From Enterobacterales bacterium (lineage in GTDB: Bacteria > Pseudomonadota > Gammaproteobacteria > Enterobacterales > Enterobacteriaceae), in contig JAATFX010000073.1 of NCBI GenBank assembly GCA_015654925.1, positions 1-64,000 on the forward strand: 64,000 nucleotides of DNA. Direction: 5' to 3'. Numbering within the stretch: position 1 is the stretch's first letter; each line of letters begins with the position of its first letter. The translations under genes and the position numbers were made by a program. Of this stretch, positions 9,874 to 19,299 are shown one piece after another. Under the pieces are notes generated by a model. The model worked only from the letters and a program-made list of their open reading frames with translations. It was not told the DNA's origin and made no database searches.

Positions 9874-10821
9874 TTAAACCACAGTTACTGAAGGGGATTT
9901 GTTTATACCGTGCTGTTTAAAGCTGAAAGATTCACTAATTAACCATTCTTTAACTTTCCGATAAACCAGGCTGCTGGTTTCCTGCCCGGGCTGGATTAAA
10001 TAATATCCCCGGTCAGTTTTAAATTCCGCGCCGCAGGTGACCAATTCACCGCTTTCCAAAAATTGATCCACCAGGGGTTTCCAGCCCAATGCGACGCCCT
10101 GGCTTTTCAGGGCCGCCTGGATCACCAGCGAATAAGCGTTAAAAGTCAGCGATGTGACGTCGTCATCGGGTTCCAGCCGCTGCCCGCGAAACCACTCATG
10201 CCAGTTGAGCCAGCGCGCCGGGCGGGTATCCGGCAGGTTAAGCAACGGCAGGCGCAGCAGGCTTTCCGGGGTGGCGGGATTGCCGTGACGGGCGGCGAAC
10301 TGCGGGCTGCATACGGGCACGACCAGTTCGGGAAACAGCTTATCGCTGCGGCAGCCGGGGATCTGGCCATCGCCGAACGAGATAGCCAAATGGGCGCTGC
10401 TGTCGCGCAGCGAAAATTCATTGGGCGAGGTGGAAATCTGTACATCGACGTTGGGGATCAGGCGCTGCAATTGATTTAACCTGGGCAGCAGCCAGTAGCT
10501 GGCAAAGCCCATGTCGGTATCGATACGCAAGACATCCCGCTGTTTTTTAAGCTGAATTTTTTCAATTTGCTGGCTTATTTCCTGCAGGCTGGAGCGCACG
10601 ATTTGATAGAGCTGTTCGCCGGTGGCCGTGAGCACCACGCCGCGGTGGCGGCGTTCAAATAGTTTGGCCCCTAATTGATTTTCCAGGAGATTTATCCGCT
10701 GGCTTACCGCCGGCTGCGAGGAGCCCAGCTCCAGAGAGGCGGCGGTGAAATTAAGGTGACGCGCCGCCGCCTCGAAAACCGCCAGCGCCTGTAATGGCGG
10801 CAGCCGAAACTTGTTTGACAT
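9874..10821 (-). CDS. LysR regulator of choline-sulfate utilisation
   Basis: LysR-type activator, 315 residues, GcvA-like subgroup. A winged helix-turn-helix occupies about residues 8-65 (FEAAARHLNFTAASLELGSSQPAVSQRI), followed by a periplasmic-binding-like effector domain. It lies between choV and betC and is divergent from betC, the usual place for the choline-sulfate utilisation regulator that responds to choline or choline-O-sulfate. A perfect palindrome lies nine bases upstream of its start codon. Confidence 0.85.
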   Translation of the reverse strand: MSNKFRLPPLQALAVFEAAARHLNFTAASLELGSSQPAVSQRINLLENQLGAKLFERRHRGVVLTATGEQLYQIVRSSLQEISQQIEKIQLKKQRDVLRIDTDMGFASYWLLPRLNQLQRLIPNVDVQISTSPNEFSLRDSSAHLAISFGDGQIPGCRSDKLFPELVVPVCSPQFAARHGNPATPESLLRLPLLNLPDTRPARWLNWHEWFRGQRLEPDDDVTSLTFNAYSLVIQAALKSQGVALGWKPLVDQFLESGELVTCGAEFKTDRGYYLIQPGQETSSLVYRKVKEWLISESFSFKQHGINKSPSVTVV

Positions 10822-10829
10822 AAAGTATC

Positions 10830-10845
10830 CTTATAGGCCTATAAG
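10830..10845. promoter_or_regulatory. Perfect 16-base palindrome between lysR and betC
   Basis: CTTATAGGCCTATAAG, perfectly self-complementary, in the divergent promoter region of the LysR gene and betC. A related sequence lies upstream of choV. It is a candidate binding site for the LysR protein. Confidence 0.55.
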
Positions 10846-10927
10846 AAATTAACCGGTTCACAGCAAAAAATAATTGTGCGATAAAAATAACATCGAGCTG
10901 GATATTTATTTAAAGCGAATTTTAACT

Positions 10928-12469
10928 ATGCTTAGCAAAAAACCGAATATCGTTATTCTTATGGCCGATCAGTTGACCGCTGGGGCGCTTTCTGCTTATG
11001 GAAATAAAGTCAGCCTGACGCCAAATATTGATAAGCTGGCGCAAGAAGGCGTGGTATTTAACTCGGCATATTGTAATAGTCCATTATGCGCGCCCTCCCG
11101 CGCATCCTTAATGACCGGCCAATTAATATCCCGTAACGGCGTGTATGATAATGCGGCGGAATTTCGCGCAGAAAGTCCCACCTTTTGCCACTATTTACGT
11201 CAACAGGGTTACCGCACCTATTTGGCCGGTAAAATGCATTTTTGCGGCCCGGATCAATTACACGGTTTCGACCAGCGCCTGACCACCGATATCTATCCGG
11301 CGGATTTCGGCTGGACCCCTGACTGGAGCGCCCCCGAGCGGCGGCTGGACTGGTATCATAATATGAGTTCGGTATTGGATGCCGGCGAGTGCATCCGCAC
11401 CAATCAGCTGGATTTTGACGATGAGGCGGTGTTCCATGCCCGGCAAAAGCTATTCGATCTGGCGCGGCGCGAGAGTGACCGGCCGTTTTTATTATTGATG
11501 TCGCTGACCCACCCCCACGATCCGTTTGCCATCCCCCGTCGTTACCTGGACCGCTATGCCGAGCAGGATATCGATTTGCCCGCGGCGGGGGCGCAGGATG
11601 TACCGGCCGACCCCCATTCGCAGCGATTGCGGCAAATGTATCAGTTAACCGACGGCCTGCTGGACGATGGGCAGATCCGCCGGGCGCGCCATGCCTATTA
11701 CGGCGCGGTGTCTTATGTCGACGATCAGTTCGGCCTGGTGCGGGATACCCTGGACGCCACCGGCCTGGCCGACGATACCATTATCATCCTGATCTCGGAT
11801 CACGGCGAGATGCTGGGCGAGCGCGGCCTGTGGTACAAAATGAACTTCTTCGAAGGGGCGTCGCGGGTGCCGATGATCGTGCACGCCCCCGCACGCTTCG
11901 CGCCTCGCCGCATCACCCAGAGCGTATCGCTGGTGGATCTGCTGCCGACCCTGGTGGAGCTGGCTTCAGGCCGCCCGCAGGCCGACGATGAGCTGGGCGC
12001 TCCGCTGGACGGCCATAGCCTGGTGTCCCATTTGACCGGCGGGACCGGCCCCGACGGCGTGTATAGCGAATACCTCGCCGAGGGCGCGCTGGCGCCGATG
12101 GTGATGATTCGCCGCGAGCGGTGGAAATATATCGCCTCTCCCGGCGAAGCGGCGCAATTATTCGATCTGCGAAGCGACCCCCTGGAGCTGCATAATCTGG
12201 CCGCGGTCGAGGCCTATCAAGCCCAGGCCGGGCAGTTCCAGCGCGAGGTGGAGCGGCATTGGGATCTGGAGGCCCTTAACCGGCAGGTCCTGGACAGCCA
12301 GCGCGCCCGGCGCTTTCTCAACCAGGCCCTGGGAAATGGCGGGCAGCCCGAATGGGACTATCAGCCCCACCAGGATGCCAGCCACCGTTTTATCCGTAAT
12401 AACCAAACCCTGGACGAGCAGGAAGCGCTGGCGCGCTATCCGCGCCCGCCCTCAACGCTCAAATCTTGA
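10928..12469 (+). CDS. betC: Choline-sulfatase BetC
   Basis: Cytoplasmic sulfatase of 513 residues (about 512 in Sinorhizobium) that hydrolyses choline-O-sulfate to choline and sulfate. The sulfatase signature CAPSR at residues 54-58 supplies the cysteine converted to formylglycine. Metal-site motifs include LMADQL near the N-terminus and ISDHGEMLGERG in the second half, and the choline-sulfatase C-terminal tail is present (LNRQVLDSQRARR). The ATG at 10928 gives the family length; an earlier TTG adds 18 unrelated residues. The choline-binding protein gene follows after 14 bases. Confidence 0.93.
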   Translation: MLSKKPNIVILMADQLTAGALSAYGNKVSLTPNIDKLAQEGVVFNSAYCNSPLCAPSRASLMTGQLISRNGVYDNAAEFRAESPTFCHYLRQQGYRTYLAGKMHFCGPDQLHGFDQRLTTDIYPADFGWTPDWSAPERRLDWYHNMSSVLDAGECIRTNQLDFDDEAVFHARQKLFDLARRESDRPFLLLMSLTHPHDPFAIPRRYLDRYAEQDIDLPAAGAQDVPADPHSQRLRQMYQLTDGLLDDGQIRRARHAYYGAVSYVDDQFGLVRDTLDATGLADDTIIILISDHGEMLGERGLWYKMNFFEGASRVPMIVHAPARFAPRRITQSVSLVDLLPTLVELASGRPQADDELGAPLDGHSLVSHLTGGTGPDGVYSEYLAEGALAPMVMIRRERWKYIASPGEAAQLFDLRSDPLELHNLAAVEAYQAQAGQFQREVERHWDLEALNRQVLDSQRARRFLNQALGNGGQPEWDYQPHQDASHRFIRNNQTLDEQEALARYPRPPSTLKS

Positions 12470-12483
12470 TTATAAGGACGACT

Positions 12484-13431
12484 ATGCGCGCGCACGCCGC
12501 TGTTATGGCTTTAGGTTTATCGCTGGCGATAGGCCTGCCGATCCAGACGTTTGCCGCCGGCGGGACCGGCTGCGAGACGGTAAATATGTCCGATCCCGGC
12601 TGGTCCGATATCGGCGCCACCAATGCGGTGGCCGGGGTAGTGCTCAAGGCCCTGGATTATCGGCAACAGATACAGAATCTTTCAGTGGCGCTGGCCTTCC
12701 AGGGCTTGAAAACCGGCCAGTTGGATGTTTTTCTGGGCAACTGGATGCCGGCTCAGCAGCCGGTGATTGAAAAATATACCCGCGACGGCTCGGTAAAAGT
12801 GGTGGGCGCCAATCTTAATAGCGCCAAGTTCACCCTGGCGGTGCCGGACTATGTGGCGCAGGGCGGAGTAAAAGATTTTGCCGATCTGGCGAAGTACGCC
12901 GACCGGTTCGATCATAAAATCTACGGCATCGCCCCCGGCGCGCCCGCTAACCAGAATATTAAAAAAATGCTCGATAAACATGATTTTAACTTGACCGGCT
13001 GGACGCTGGTGGAATCGAGCGAAAGCGGCATGCTGGCGCAGGTGGAGCGGGCGCAGGGCAAACAGCAATGGATTGTTTTCCTCGGCTGGGAGCCCCATGC
13101 GATGAACACCCGCTACAAGCTGACTTACCTGAGCGGCGGCGACAGCTATTTTGGGCCGAATTATGGCAGCGCCACCGTCAATACCGTGACCCGCAAGGAC
13201 TTCAGTACCCAATGCCCCAATACCGGCCGGCTATTTAGCCAGCTGACGTTTAATGTCGATCTGGAAAACCGGATTATCAAACGAGTATTGGACGATAAAC
13301 AAACCCCCGACCAGGCGGCACGCGAGGAACTTAAACAGCATCCGGAAGTGCTGGCCGCCTGGCTGGACGGTGTGACCACCCGCCAGGGACAGCCGGGACT
13401 GCCCGCCGTACGCCAGGCGCTGGAACTGTAA
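12484..13431 (+). CDS. choX: Choline ABC transporter substrate-binding protein (ChoX type)
   Basis: Periplasmic receptor for choline or related quaternary amines, 315 residues, with a signal peptide ending TFA-A (about residue 25). It is a type II OpuAC/ChoX fold, with aromatic and asparagine residues of the cation box in motifs such as VFLGNWMP and VFLGWEPHAMN. The ATG follows AAGGA by five bases, close behind betC. Its membrane partners are encoded on the other strand beyond the LysR gene, so the transporter is split over two divergent units. Confidence 0.9.
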   Translation: MRAHAAVMALGLSLAIGLPIQTFAAGGTGCETVNMSDPGWSDIGATNAVAGVVLKALDYRQQIQNLSVALAFQGLKTGQLDVFLGNWMPAQQPVIEKYTRDGSVKVVGANLNSAKFTLAVPDYVAQGGVKDFADLAKYADRFDHKIYGIAPGAPANQNIKKMLDKHDFNLTGWTLVESSESGMLAQVERAQGKQQWIVFLGWEPHAMNTRYKLTYLSGGDSYFGPNYGSATVNTVTRKDFSTQCPNTGRLFSQLTFNVDLENRIIKRVLDDKQTPDQAAREELKQHPEVLAAWLDGVTTRQGQPGLPAVRQALEL

Positions 13432-13465
13432 ATAGCCAGGTGGCAAAGCCGTTTGGCACCATGAC

Positions 13466-13490
13466 AACGGGCCGCATCGCGGCCCGTTTT
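13466..13490 (+). terminator. Terminator of betC-choX
   Basis: AACGGGCCGC-ATC-GCGGCCCGTT followed by TT, a perfect ten-base stem, 34 bases after the choX stop. Confidence 0.85.
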
Positions 13491-13511
13491 ATATGATATG
13501 GCGCCCGCCGG

Positions 13512-13727
13512 TTAAGCGGGGGAAAAGTCCCGGCAGCTGTCGCCGGGGGAGATCAGCCGGTCATGGCGCCCGCACAGCCGCGAGTCGCCCAGGCTGGCGC
13601 CGAACGCCGATCCCAGCGCCGCCAGGCCGGGGATCTCCGCCTCCAGGCTTGCGCGGTCATGGCGGCAAAACCGGCAATGTCGGCAGCGGGCGTCCCCATC
13701 GCTGCGGTTGTCCGCGGTGGCTGTCAT
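13512..13727 (-). CDS. Small cysteine-rich protein coupled to the sulfate exporter
   Basis: Seventy-one residues of unknown function. It has an N-terminal CRHCRFC cluster (cysteines 15, 18, 21), further cysteines at 52 and 65, and the segment IPGLAALGSAFGASLGDSRLCGRHDR, which looks like a conserved small domain. Cysteine spacing suggests zinc or iron-sulfur binding. The start codon shares a base with the exporter stop (TAATG), a classic coupling arrangement, and this is the main reason to accept it as a gene. No signal peptide is seen. Confidence 0.65.
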   Translation of the reverse strand: MTATADNRSDGDARCRHCRFCRHDRASLEAEIPGLAALGSAFGASLGDSRLCGRHDRLISPGDSCRDFSPA

Positions 13728-15136
13728 TACAGATTCCCCAATTGGTTCCAGAAATCCGCGAAGACGTGCACCGAGAGGATATAACCCAGGATCACGTTAA
13801 CGATCACGCCGACGGTAAAGGCCCAGAACGGACGCAGGCCGGTAGTGGTCAGGGTGCTGAAGCGGGTGCTGAGGCCGATGCTTAAAAAGCAGAAGATAAA
13901 TGCCCAGGTGCGCAGCGCGGTAATCGGGGCAATAAAGGCCGGAGTGACGGTGCTGCGATATTCCGCCAGCGTGTAATGGCTGCTCAGCCAAGTCACAAAC
14001 AGGGACGCGAGCACAAAACCGATCACGAATTTGGGAAAACGCCGCCAGATCTCGCCGGCGCCGGCGCGGGCGGAAACCCCTTCGCCTTCGTTGCGCCACC
14101 AGGTGGTGGCGACGATGGCCAGCACAAAGGCCCAGATACCGATCCAGATATCGCGGCCGATGACTTTCATCAACGTAAAGGCTTGCACCGCGGCTTCCGG
14201 TTTGCCGGCGATGGCCCCGCCGGAATGCGCGGCCAAGTCGCTATAGGTTTGCGCGGCGGCTATCCCGGCCGCGTCGGCGAATTCCGACGTGCCTATCCAG
14301 GCGCCGGCCACCCCGGTGGACAGTCCCAGCGACCGGGCGACAAACGGCAATACCAGCAGGGAAATTATGGCCCAGATAATCACCAGCGAAATAGCGACCG
14401 AGGCCTGTTCCCGCCGGGCGCGCACGGCGCCCGCCACGGCGATGGCCGCCGACACGCCGCACACCGCGCCGCCGACGCCCAGCACCGCGGCGAAGCGGTT
14501 TTCCAGGCCCAATAACCGGGCGGTGATAAAAATAACCAAAAAGGTCACCAGCGAAACGATGGTCGCCTGGCCAATGGCTACCGGTCCGGCCCATTGTATT
14601 AGCGTCAGCGGTAGCGTCGCCCCCAACAGCACGATCCCGATTTTAATAAAATATTCCACGCGCAGGCTGCGCGCCAGCCAATCCGGGATTTGCCAAATAT
14701 TGGAGACCACCAATCCCAGCACCAATGCCAATAACGGGGGTTCCAGGTTATAGCGCGACGCGCTGGCCCAGGCTCCCAGCTGGAATATAAATACCGCAAC
14801 GATAAATAATACGGTAAAGCCGCCAAGGAATTTTTTCGCGGAATGGCCAATCACCGCGCTGCTCAGGGTTAATAACAGCGCCCATACGATATACAGGCCC
14901 AGCAAGGCGGGCAGCCGGTTCAGTAAATCAGTCCCCGCTTCGCTTAACGTGGTCCATTTGGCCGGGCCTGTGGCCAGCCATTTTAGGCTGCCGCCCTGGC
15001 TAAAGAGAATAAAGGCGGCGGCAATCAGCACCAATGACAAAATTATCGACCACCAGTCTTCCTGCCGCCACCATCTTGCCGATCCCCGTTCGTCGGGATA
15101 TTTTATCGCCGTGCCGCTATTTCCGCTTGTGCTCAT
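13727..15136 (-). CDS. Putative sulfate exporter (YeiH/UPF0324 family)
   Basis: Integral membrane protein of 469 residues with about eleven to twelve helices, in the family annotated as putative sulfate exporter (PF03601). Conserved stretches include IKIGIVLLGATLPL, GVGGAVCGVSAAIAVAGA and SIGLSTRF. It is longer than E. coli YeiH (about 350) because of an N-terminal extension. Next to a choline-sulfatase, a role in removing the sulfate released inside the cell is reasonable, but export has not been shown for most of the family. Confidence 0.85.
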   Translation of the reverse strand: MSTSGNSGTAIKYPDERGSARWWRQEDWWSIILSLVLIAAAFILFSQGGSLKWLATGPAKWTTLSEAGTDLLNRLPALLGLYIVWALLLTLSSAVIGHSAKKFLGGFTVLFIVAVFIFQLGAWASASRYNLEPPLLALVLGLVVSNIWQIPDWLARSLRVEYFIKIGIVLLGATLPLTLIQWAGPVAIGQATIVSLVTFLVIFITARLLGLENRFAAVLGVGGAVCGVSAAIAVAGAVRARREQASVAISLVIIWAIISLLVLPFVARSLGLSTGVAGAWIGTSEFADAAGIAAAQTYSDLAAHSGGAIAGKPEAAVQAFTLMKVIGRDIWIGIWAFVLAIVATTWWRNEGEGVSARAGAGEIWRRFPKFVIGFVLASLFVTWLSSHYTLAEYRSTVTPAFIAPITALRTWAFIFCFLSIGLSTRFSTLTTTGLRPFWAFTVGVIVNVILGYILSVHVFADFWNQLGNL

Positions 15137-15316
15137 TATTTTTAACCCTTGTTGAGAGACTATTTAATAAATAATTCGCCGAGATACCCTGCCTGCTGTT
15201 TTGGAAAATAGCGGAATTACTCCGGGAGGGATATTATTAATAAGTTATGGACAATAACTAATTATTCTATATGTAAAGTTGTGTCAATTTTATTACCGTC
15301 GCCCCACGTAATAACG

Positions 15317-15341
15317 CTCTTCGTCCCGGCGGGACGAAGAG
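15317..15341 (-). terminator. Hairpin after the CMD gene
   Basis: CTCTTCGTCCC-GGC-GGGACGAAGAG, a perfect 11-base stem located 40 bases beyond the stop of the leftward operon that begins at 22816. The U tract is weak (GTTATT), so termination is likely but not certain. Confidence 0.65.
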
Positions 15342-15380
15342 GGCGTAGTTGTGCGGAGCGGGGGGCGCCAGGGCGCGGGA

Positions 15381-16496
15381 TTAATCGTCGAACGGCTCGC
15401 CCAGCGTCAGCATCAGCCGGTTGGCCCAGGCGAAAAAAGCGGTGGCTTGCACCAGATCCAGCAATTCCAAATCGCTAAGACCGAGTTCGCGCAGCCGGGC
15501 GATCTGCTGTCCGTTGGCCCCGGCGGGGGTAGTGGACAGCGCGGCGGCAAATTCTATTTCCGCCTGCCAGCGCGGTGATTGCCCCTGGCCGAGGCTCTCG
15601 CCGGCGGGGGTATCAATCAGATGCTGGACGGCGTCGGTTTGTTTGGACAATTGGCTGGCCTTGCGGGCATGAACCGACGCGCAATAGATGCAGCCATTGA
15701 TTTTGCTGGCCGCCGCCGCCGCCAGTTCCCGCTCCTTGCGCGCGAGCCCGCCGGACGTATAAAAAATGCCTTTATCCGTCAGCGTGCGCTGCTCCAGCAC
15801 CGGCAGATTGCGGCCGAGCAGGCGGAAATAGTCGGAGTCCGCATGGCCATTGCTTACCAGCACCGCCTGCTGCGCCGGGCTAAACTCCGCCAGCGGCTTG
15901 GGGTTTAGCCAGGGCTCCCAGCCCAGTTCCTGTTGGGTAAAGGCGCGCGGAGCGGATCGTCCCGAGTGGGAGCGCCCGCCGGTGCGCCAGGCGCCGGCCA
16001 CCGGCGATGGGGCCTGGGCCTGCTCCGCCGGCTGGTTGCCGATCAGCCGGTAGCCCAGCAGCAGCCGGCTTTGGAAACTGACAAAGGCCGCCAGTTGCGC
16101 AAGCGTGACGATAGCGTCGGGGGACCAGCCCACCCGGCGCAGTTCCGCCAGATGTTCGGGGGCGGCGCCGGCCGGACGGTGGGTAAGGCGGTCGGCGTGA
16201 GCCAGGGCGGCCTGCAATTTGCCCGTGCCGGTGGCCGGGGCCAGTACGGCCTGCTGCGTCGCGTAATAATCGGCCAACCGGCTGTCGCCGTGCCCCACGG
16301 CTACCTGCCTTGCCACTTCAAGCCGCTCCGGCAGGGTAAAATCGATGCCGTCGCCGGCGGTGAACAGTGCCCGGTAACTGCCCTGGATATGCCGGGTCGC
16401 CGCGTCACGGGTGATACGGGCCGCCGCCAGCGGCGAGTCCGGCGCGATATCCGCCAGTTGATCGAGCAGATCCGCGGTCGCTAAGGTGCTGGTCAT
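15381..16496 (-). CDS. Fused CMD domain / alkylhydroperoxidase-like protein
   Basis: Protein of 371 residues with two AhpD/CMD-like halves. The first (about 1-160) resembles the Avi_7170-type CMD domain and lacks CxxC. The second (about 185-371) resembles Avi_7169-type alkylhydroperoxidase and has the redox motif C269-I-Y-C272 with H276, as in AhpD. The families are usually separate genes, so this looks like a fusion. The ATG at 16496 overlaps the monooxygenase stop by four bases (ATGA). It is the last gene of the operon. Peroxide or organic hydroperoxide detoxification is inferred from the fold. Confidence 0.8.
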   Translation of the reverse strand: MTSTLATADLLDQLADIAPDSPLAAARITRDAATRHIQGSYRALFTAGDGIDFTLPERLEVARQVAVGHGDSRLADYYATQQAVLAPATGTGKLQAALAHADRLTHRPAGAAPEHLAELRRVGWSPDAIVTLAQLAAFVSFQSRLLLGYRLIGNQPAEQAQAPSPVAGAWRTGGRSHSGRSAPRAFTQQELGWEPWLNPKPLAEFSPAQQAVLVSNGHADSDYFRLLGRNLPVLEQRTLTDKGIFYTSGGLARKERELAAAAASKINGCIYCASVHARKASQLSKQTDAVQHLIDTPAGESLGQGQSPRWQAEIEFAAALSTTPAGANGQQIARLRELGLSDLELLDLVQATAFFAWANRLMLTLGEPFDD

Positions 16497-17557
16497 ATTC
16501 TCTCCTGTGAGACGGTGTCGTGGTGATCGGTCGGCGCATCGGCACGGCGGGCGGACGATTTTGTCCACCCCAGCGCCGGCGCCACGGTTTCGGCTATCAG
16601 CTCCAGGGAGCGCAGAATATAAGGATGGGGCGGATCGATGGAATGCACCTGGAATGCCAAATCGGTCACCCGCGCCAGGGCGGTGTCCCGCTGTAGCGAC
16701 GCCAGCGCCTGTTCGGGGGTGCCGAGATGGACATCAAAGGCGGCGATAAAATCATCAAGCCGGTCGCCGTCAAGGATTTGCCCGCCGGCGCGGGCGTGTT
16801 CCGCCTGGCGGCGCAGGCCCGGTTCCGCCAATTGCCGCGCCTGGTGGCCGTCATCGGCGACAAAGGCGGTGCGCGAACCGAGAATGCGCGGTTCCACTCC
16901 GTCGGGCAACGCATCCAGATAGGCATCGATAATCGGATTCTGGATGGCGTCCAGCGGCAAATCCAGCGCGTGGGCGGGGCGGGGCTGGGTGCGCGACAGC
17001 ATCAGGCCGTCGCCGGCGGCGCCGGCGCGAGCGCCGCCGTCCACCGAAAAGGTAGCCTGCCATACCCGGCCGGCTAATTGCGGGGCGGACGGGTAGAGAT
17101 GGTTATCGCCGGCGGTGCCGAGGTTTTCCCCGCGCCAGGCCGCCAGCAATATCGCCAGATTGGCGCCAAAAACGGCGCCGCGCTCGCCGCTTTCCAGTCC
17201 GAAGGGCGGAAAAGAGGACGGGGTGCCGCCGGAGCCCAGGCCGATTTCCAGCCGGCCGTCCGACAGCAGATCCAGCACCGCCGTGTCCTCCGCCACCCGC
17301 AGCGCCAGCTCCATCGGCAGCGTAATGACCCCGGTGCCCAGGCGAATATGCCGGGTCAACGCCGCTACCTGGGCTAAAAATATCAGCGGCGCGGGCAGGC
17401 CGCCCTCGTCCGCGTGGAAATGGTGCTGGGCGACCCAGGCGGTGTCGAAGCCGAGTTTTTCGGCATGGATAATCTGCGCCGCCGCCAGGCGATAACGCTC
17501 CTGCGCGCTGGTCTTATCCAGCAGGCGGGTAAAAAAGCCTAATCGTTTGCTGCTCAT
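16493..17557 (-). CDS. Luciferase-like FMN-dependent monooxygenase (KPN_01858 type)
   Basis: Luciferase-like TIM-barrel flavoprotein, 354 residues, matching the putative FMN-dependent monooxygenase family named after Klebsiella KPN_01858. Conserved features are the AEKLGFDTAWVAQHHF strand and helix near residue 35 and the LGTGVITLPMELALRVAEDTAVLD segment. Such enzymes often split C-S or C-N bonds with oxygen and FMNH2. It overlaps both neighbours by four bases. No flavin reductase lies in the operon. The substrate is unknown. Confidence 0.85.
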   Translation of the reverse strand: MSSKRLGFFTRLLDKTSAQERYRLAAAQIIHAEKLGFDTAWVAQHHFHADEGGLPAPLIFLAQVAALTRHIRLGTGVITLPMELALRVAEDTAVLDLLSDGRLEIGLGSGGTPSSFPPFGLESGERGAVFGANLAILLAAWRGENLGTAGDNHLYPSAPQLAGRVWQATFSVDGGARAGAAGDGLMLSRTQPRPAHALDLPLDAIQNPIIDAYLDALPDGVEPRILGSRTAFVADDGHQARQLAEPGLRRQAEHARAGGQILDGDRLDDFIAAFDVHLGTPEQALASLQRDTALARVTDLAFQVHSIDPPHPYILRSLELIAETVAPALGWTKSSARRADAPTDHHDTVSQERI

Positions 17558-19299
17558 GACTCAGTCCTTAGTTGCGTCCGCCCGGCGGCGGGGAATGGAC
17601 GATGGCCGGGGATGGCGTTGATTAACTCGCGGGTATACGCATTGCCGGGCCGGCTGAATATCTGTTCTACCGCGCCGAAATCCACTTGCTGTCCTTTATA
17701 GAGCACCGAAACGCTGTGGGAAATGCGGCGCACGGTGGCTAAATCATGGGAGATGAATAAATAGGTCAGGCCCAACTGCTCTTGCAACTGTTGCAGCAGG
17801 GCGAGGATTTGCGCTTGTACCGTGACATCCAGCGCCGAGGTGGCTTCATCAAGGATCAGGATTTGCGGTTGCAGGATCAGCGCCCGGGCGATGGCCACCC
17901 GCTGGCGCTGTCCGCCGGACAACTCCCGCGGTTTACGCTCCAGCAGACCCAGGGGCAGCGCCACGCGTTCGGCGACCTCTTCGACGCGGCGGCGGCGTTC
18001 GTTTTGGCTGACGGGCGCGAAATTGAGCAGCGGCTCTTCAATGACCTTGAACAGACGCTGCGCCGGGTCGAGGGAACCGAACGGATTTTGATAGACCAAT
18101 TGGATTTTCTGGCGCAGCTGGCGCAGGGCTTCGCCTTTGAGCCGGGTAATATCCGTGCCGTCGATTAATACCCTGCCGGCGCCGGGGCGCTGAAAACCCA
18201 GCAGGATGCGCGCCAGCGTGGTTTTACCCGAGCCGGATTCCCCCACCAGCGAATGGATGGTGCCCCGTTCGACGCGAAACGACACGTCGTCCACTACCCG
18301 CAACGCCGGCGCGGATTTATCCCCCAGGGCAAACGAGTGGCTGACGTGCTCCACCACGATGGCCGGGGAACCCGCAGGGTTTTTGCGCACGGCGCTCAGG
18401 GCGGGGCGCGGGGCCGGCTGGCGCAGCGCCGCCAGCGCCGGCGCATCGTTAAACAATTGCCGGGTGTACTCGTGCCGCGGGGCGCGCAGCACGTCGGCGG
18501 TTATGCCCTGCTCCTGCACCCGCCCGTGGCGGAATACCAGCAGGCGGTCGGCCCGTTCGGCCGCCACCGCCAAATCGTGGGTGACAAACAGCACGGCGGT
18601 GCCGAATTCATGGCGCAGCTCATCGATCAGGTCGAGAATATGTTTTTGTACCGTCACGTCCAGGGCGCTGGTGGGCTCATCGGCGATAATCAGCGTCGGC
18701 TTAAGGGCGATGGCGATGGCGATCAGCACCCGCTGCTTCATGCCCCCCGACAGCTCATGGGGGTATTGCCCCACGCGCAATTCCGGATGGGACAGCCCTA
18801 CGCGGGCCAGTAATTCAATCACCATGGCATTACGCGCCCGGCGCGGCACCGAGCGGTGGATCGCCAGGATTTCGGCCACCTGGCTGCCGATGGTCTTGAC
18901 CGGATTAAGCGAGCTGGTGGGGTCCTGGGGAATCAGGCTGATGCGCGCGCCGCGCACGCTGTCGAGACGGCGCTGCGACCAGCGGCTGATATCCACGCCG
19001 TTAAGGCGGATGCTGCCTTGCTCCAGGCGGCCGTTCTCGGCCAGCAGACCGATAATCGCTTGGGCGGTGGTGGTTTTGCCCGAGCCGGATTCCCCCACCA
19101 GGGCGACCACTTCGCCGGGATGGATGCCGAATGAAACGTTATGCACCACCCGCTGGCTTTGGCCGTCGCTTTGATACGCGATGCACACATCCTCCAGCGC
19201 CAGTACCGGCATGCTATCGCCGGCCGGCGCGGCGGCCGGCGGGCGTACAAAAGGCGCGATAGCGGATAACCCGCCGGTAATGCTTTGAAACAGACTCAT
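17554..19299 (-). CDS. Dual ABC ATPase of a peptide/nickel-type importer
   Basis: Fused DppD-DppF-like ATPase, 581 residues. Domain one has Walker A GESGSGKTT, signature LSGGMKQR and Walker [13 protein letters not shown]; domain two has GESGSGKTT, LSGGQRQR and LILDEATSALD. The start at 19299 overlaps the permease stop by four bases (ATGA). It powers uptake through the two adjacent permeases. Confidence 0.9.
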   Translation of the reverse strand: MSLFQSITGGLSAIAPFVRPPAAAPAGDSMPVLALEDVCIAYQSDGQSQRVVHNVSFGIHPGEVVALVGESGSGKTTTAQAIIGLLAENGRLEQGSIRLNGVDISRWSQRRLDSVRGARISLIPQDPTSSLNPVKTIGSQVAEILAIHRSVPRRARNAMVIELLARVGLSHPELRVGQYPHELSGGMKQRVLIAIAIALKPTLIIADEPTSALDVTVQKHILDLIDELRHEFGTAVLFVTHDLAVAAERADRLLVFRHGRVQEQGITADVLRAPRHEYTRQLFNDAPALAALRQPAPRPALSAVRKNPAGSPAIVVEHVSHSFALGDKSAPALRVVDDVSFRVERGTIHSLVGESGSGKTTLARILLGFQRPGAGRVLIDGTDITRLKGEALRQLRQKIQLVYQNPFGSLDPAQRLFKVIEEPLLNFAPVSQNERRRRVEEVAERVALPLGLLERKPRELSGGQRQRVAIARALILQPQILILDEATSALDVTVQAQILALLQQLQEQLGLTYLFISHDLATVRRISHSVSVLYKGQQVDFGAVEQIFSRPGNAYTRELINAIPGHRPFPAAGRTQLRTES

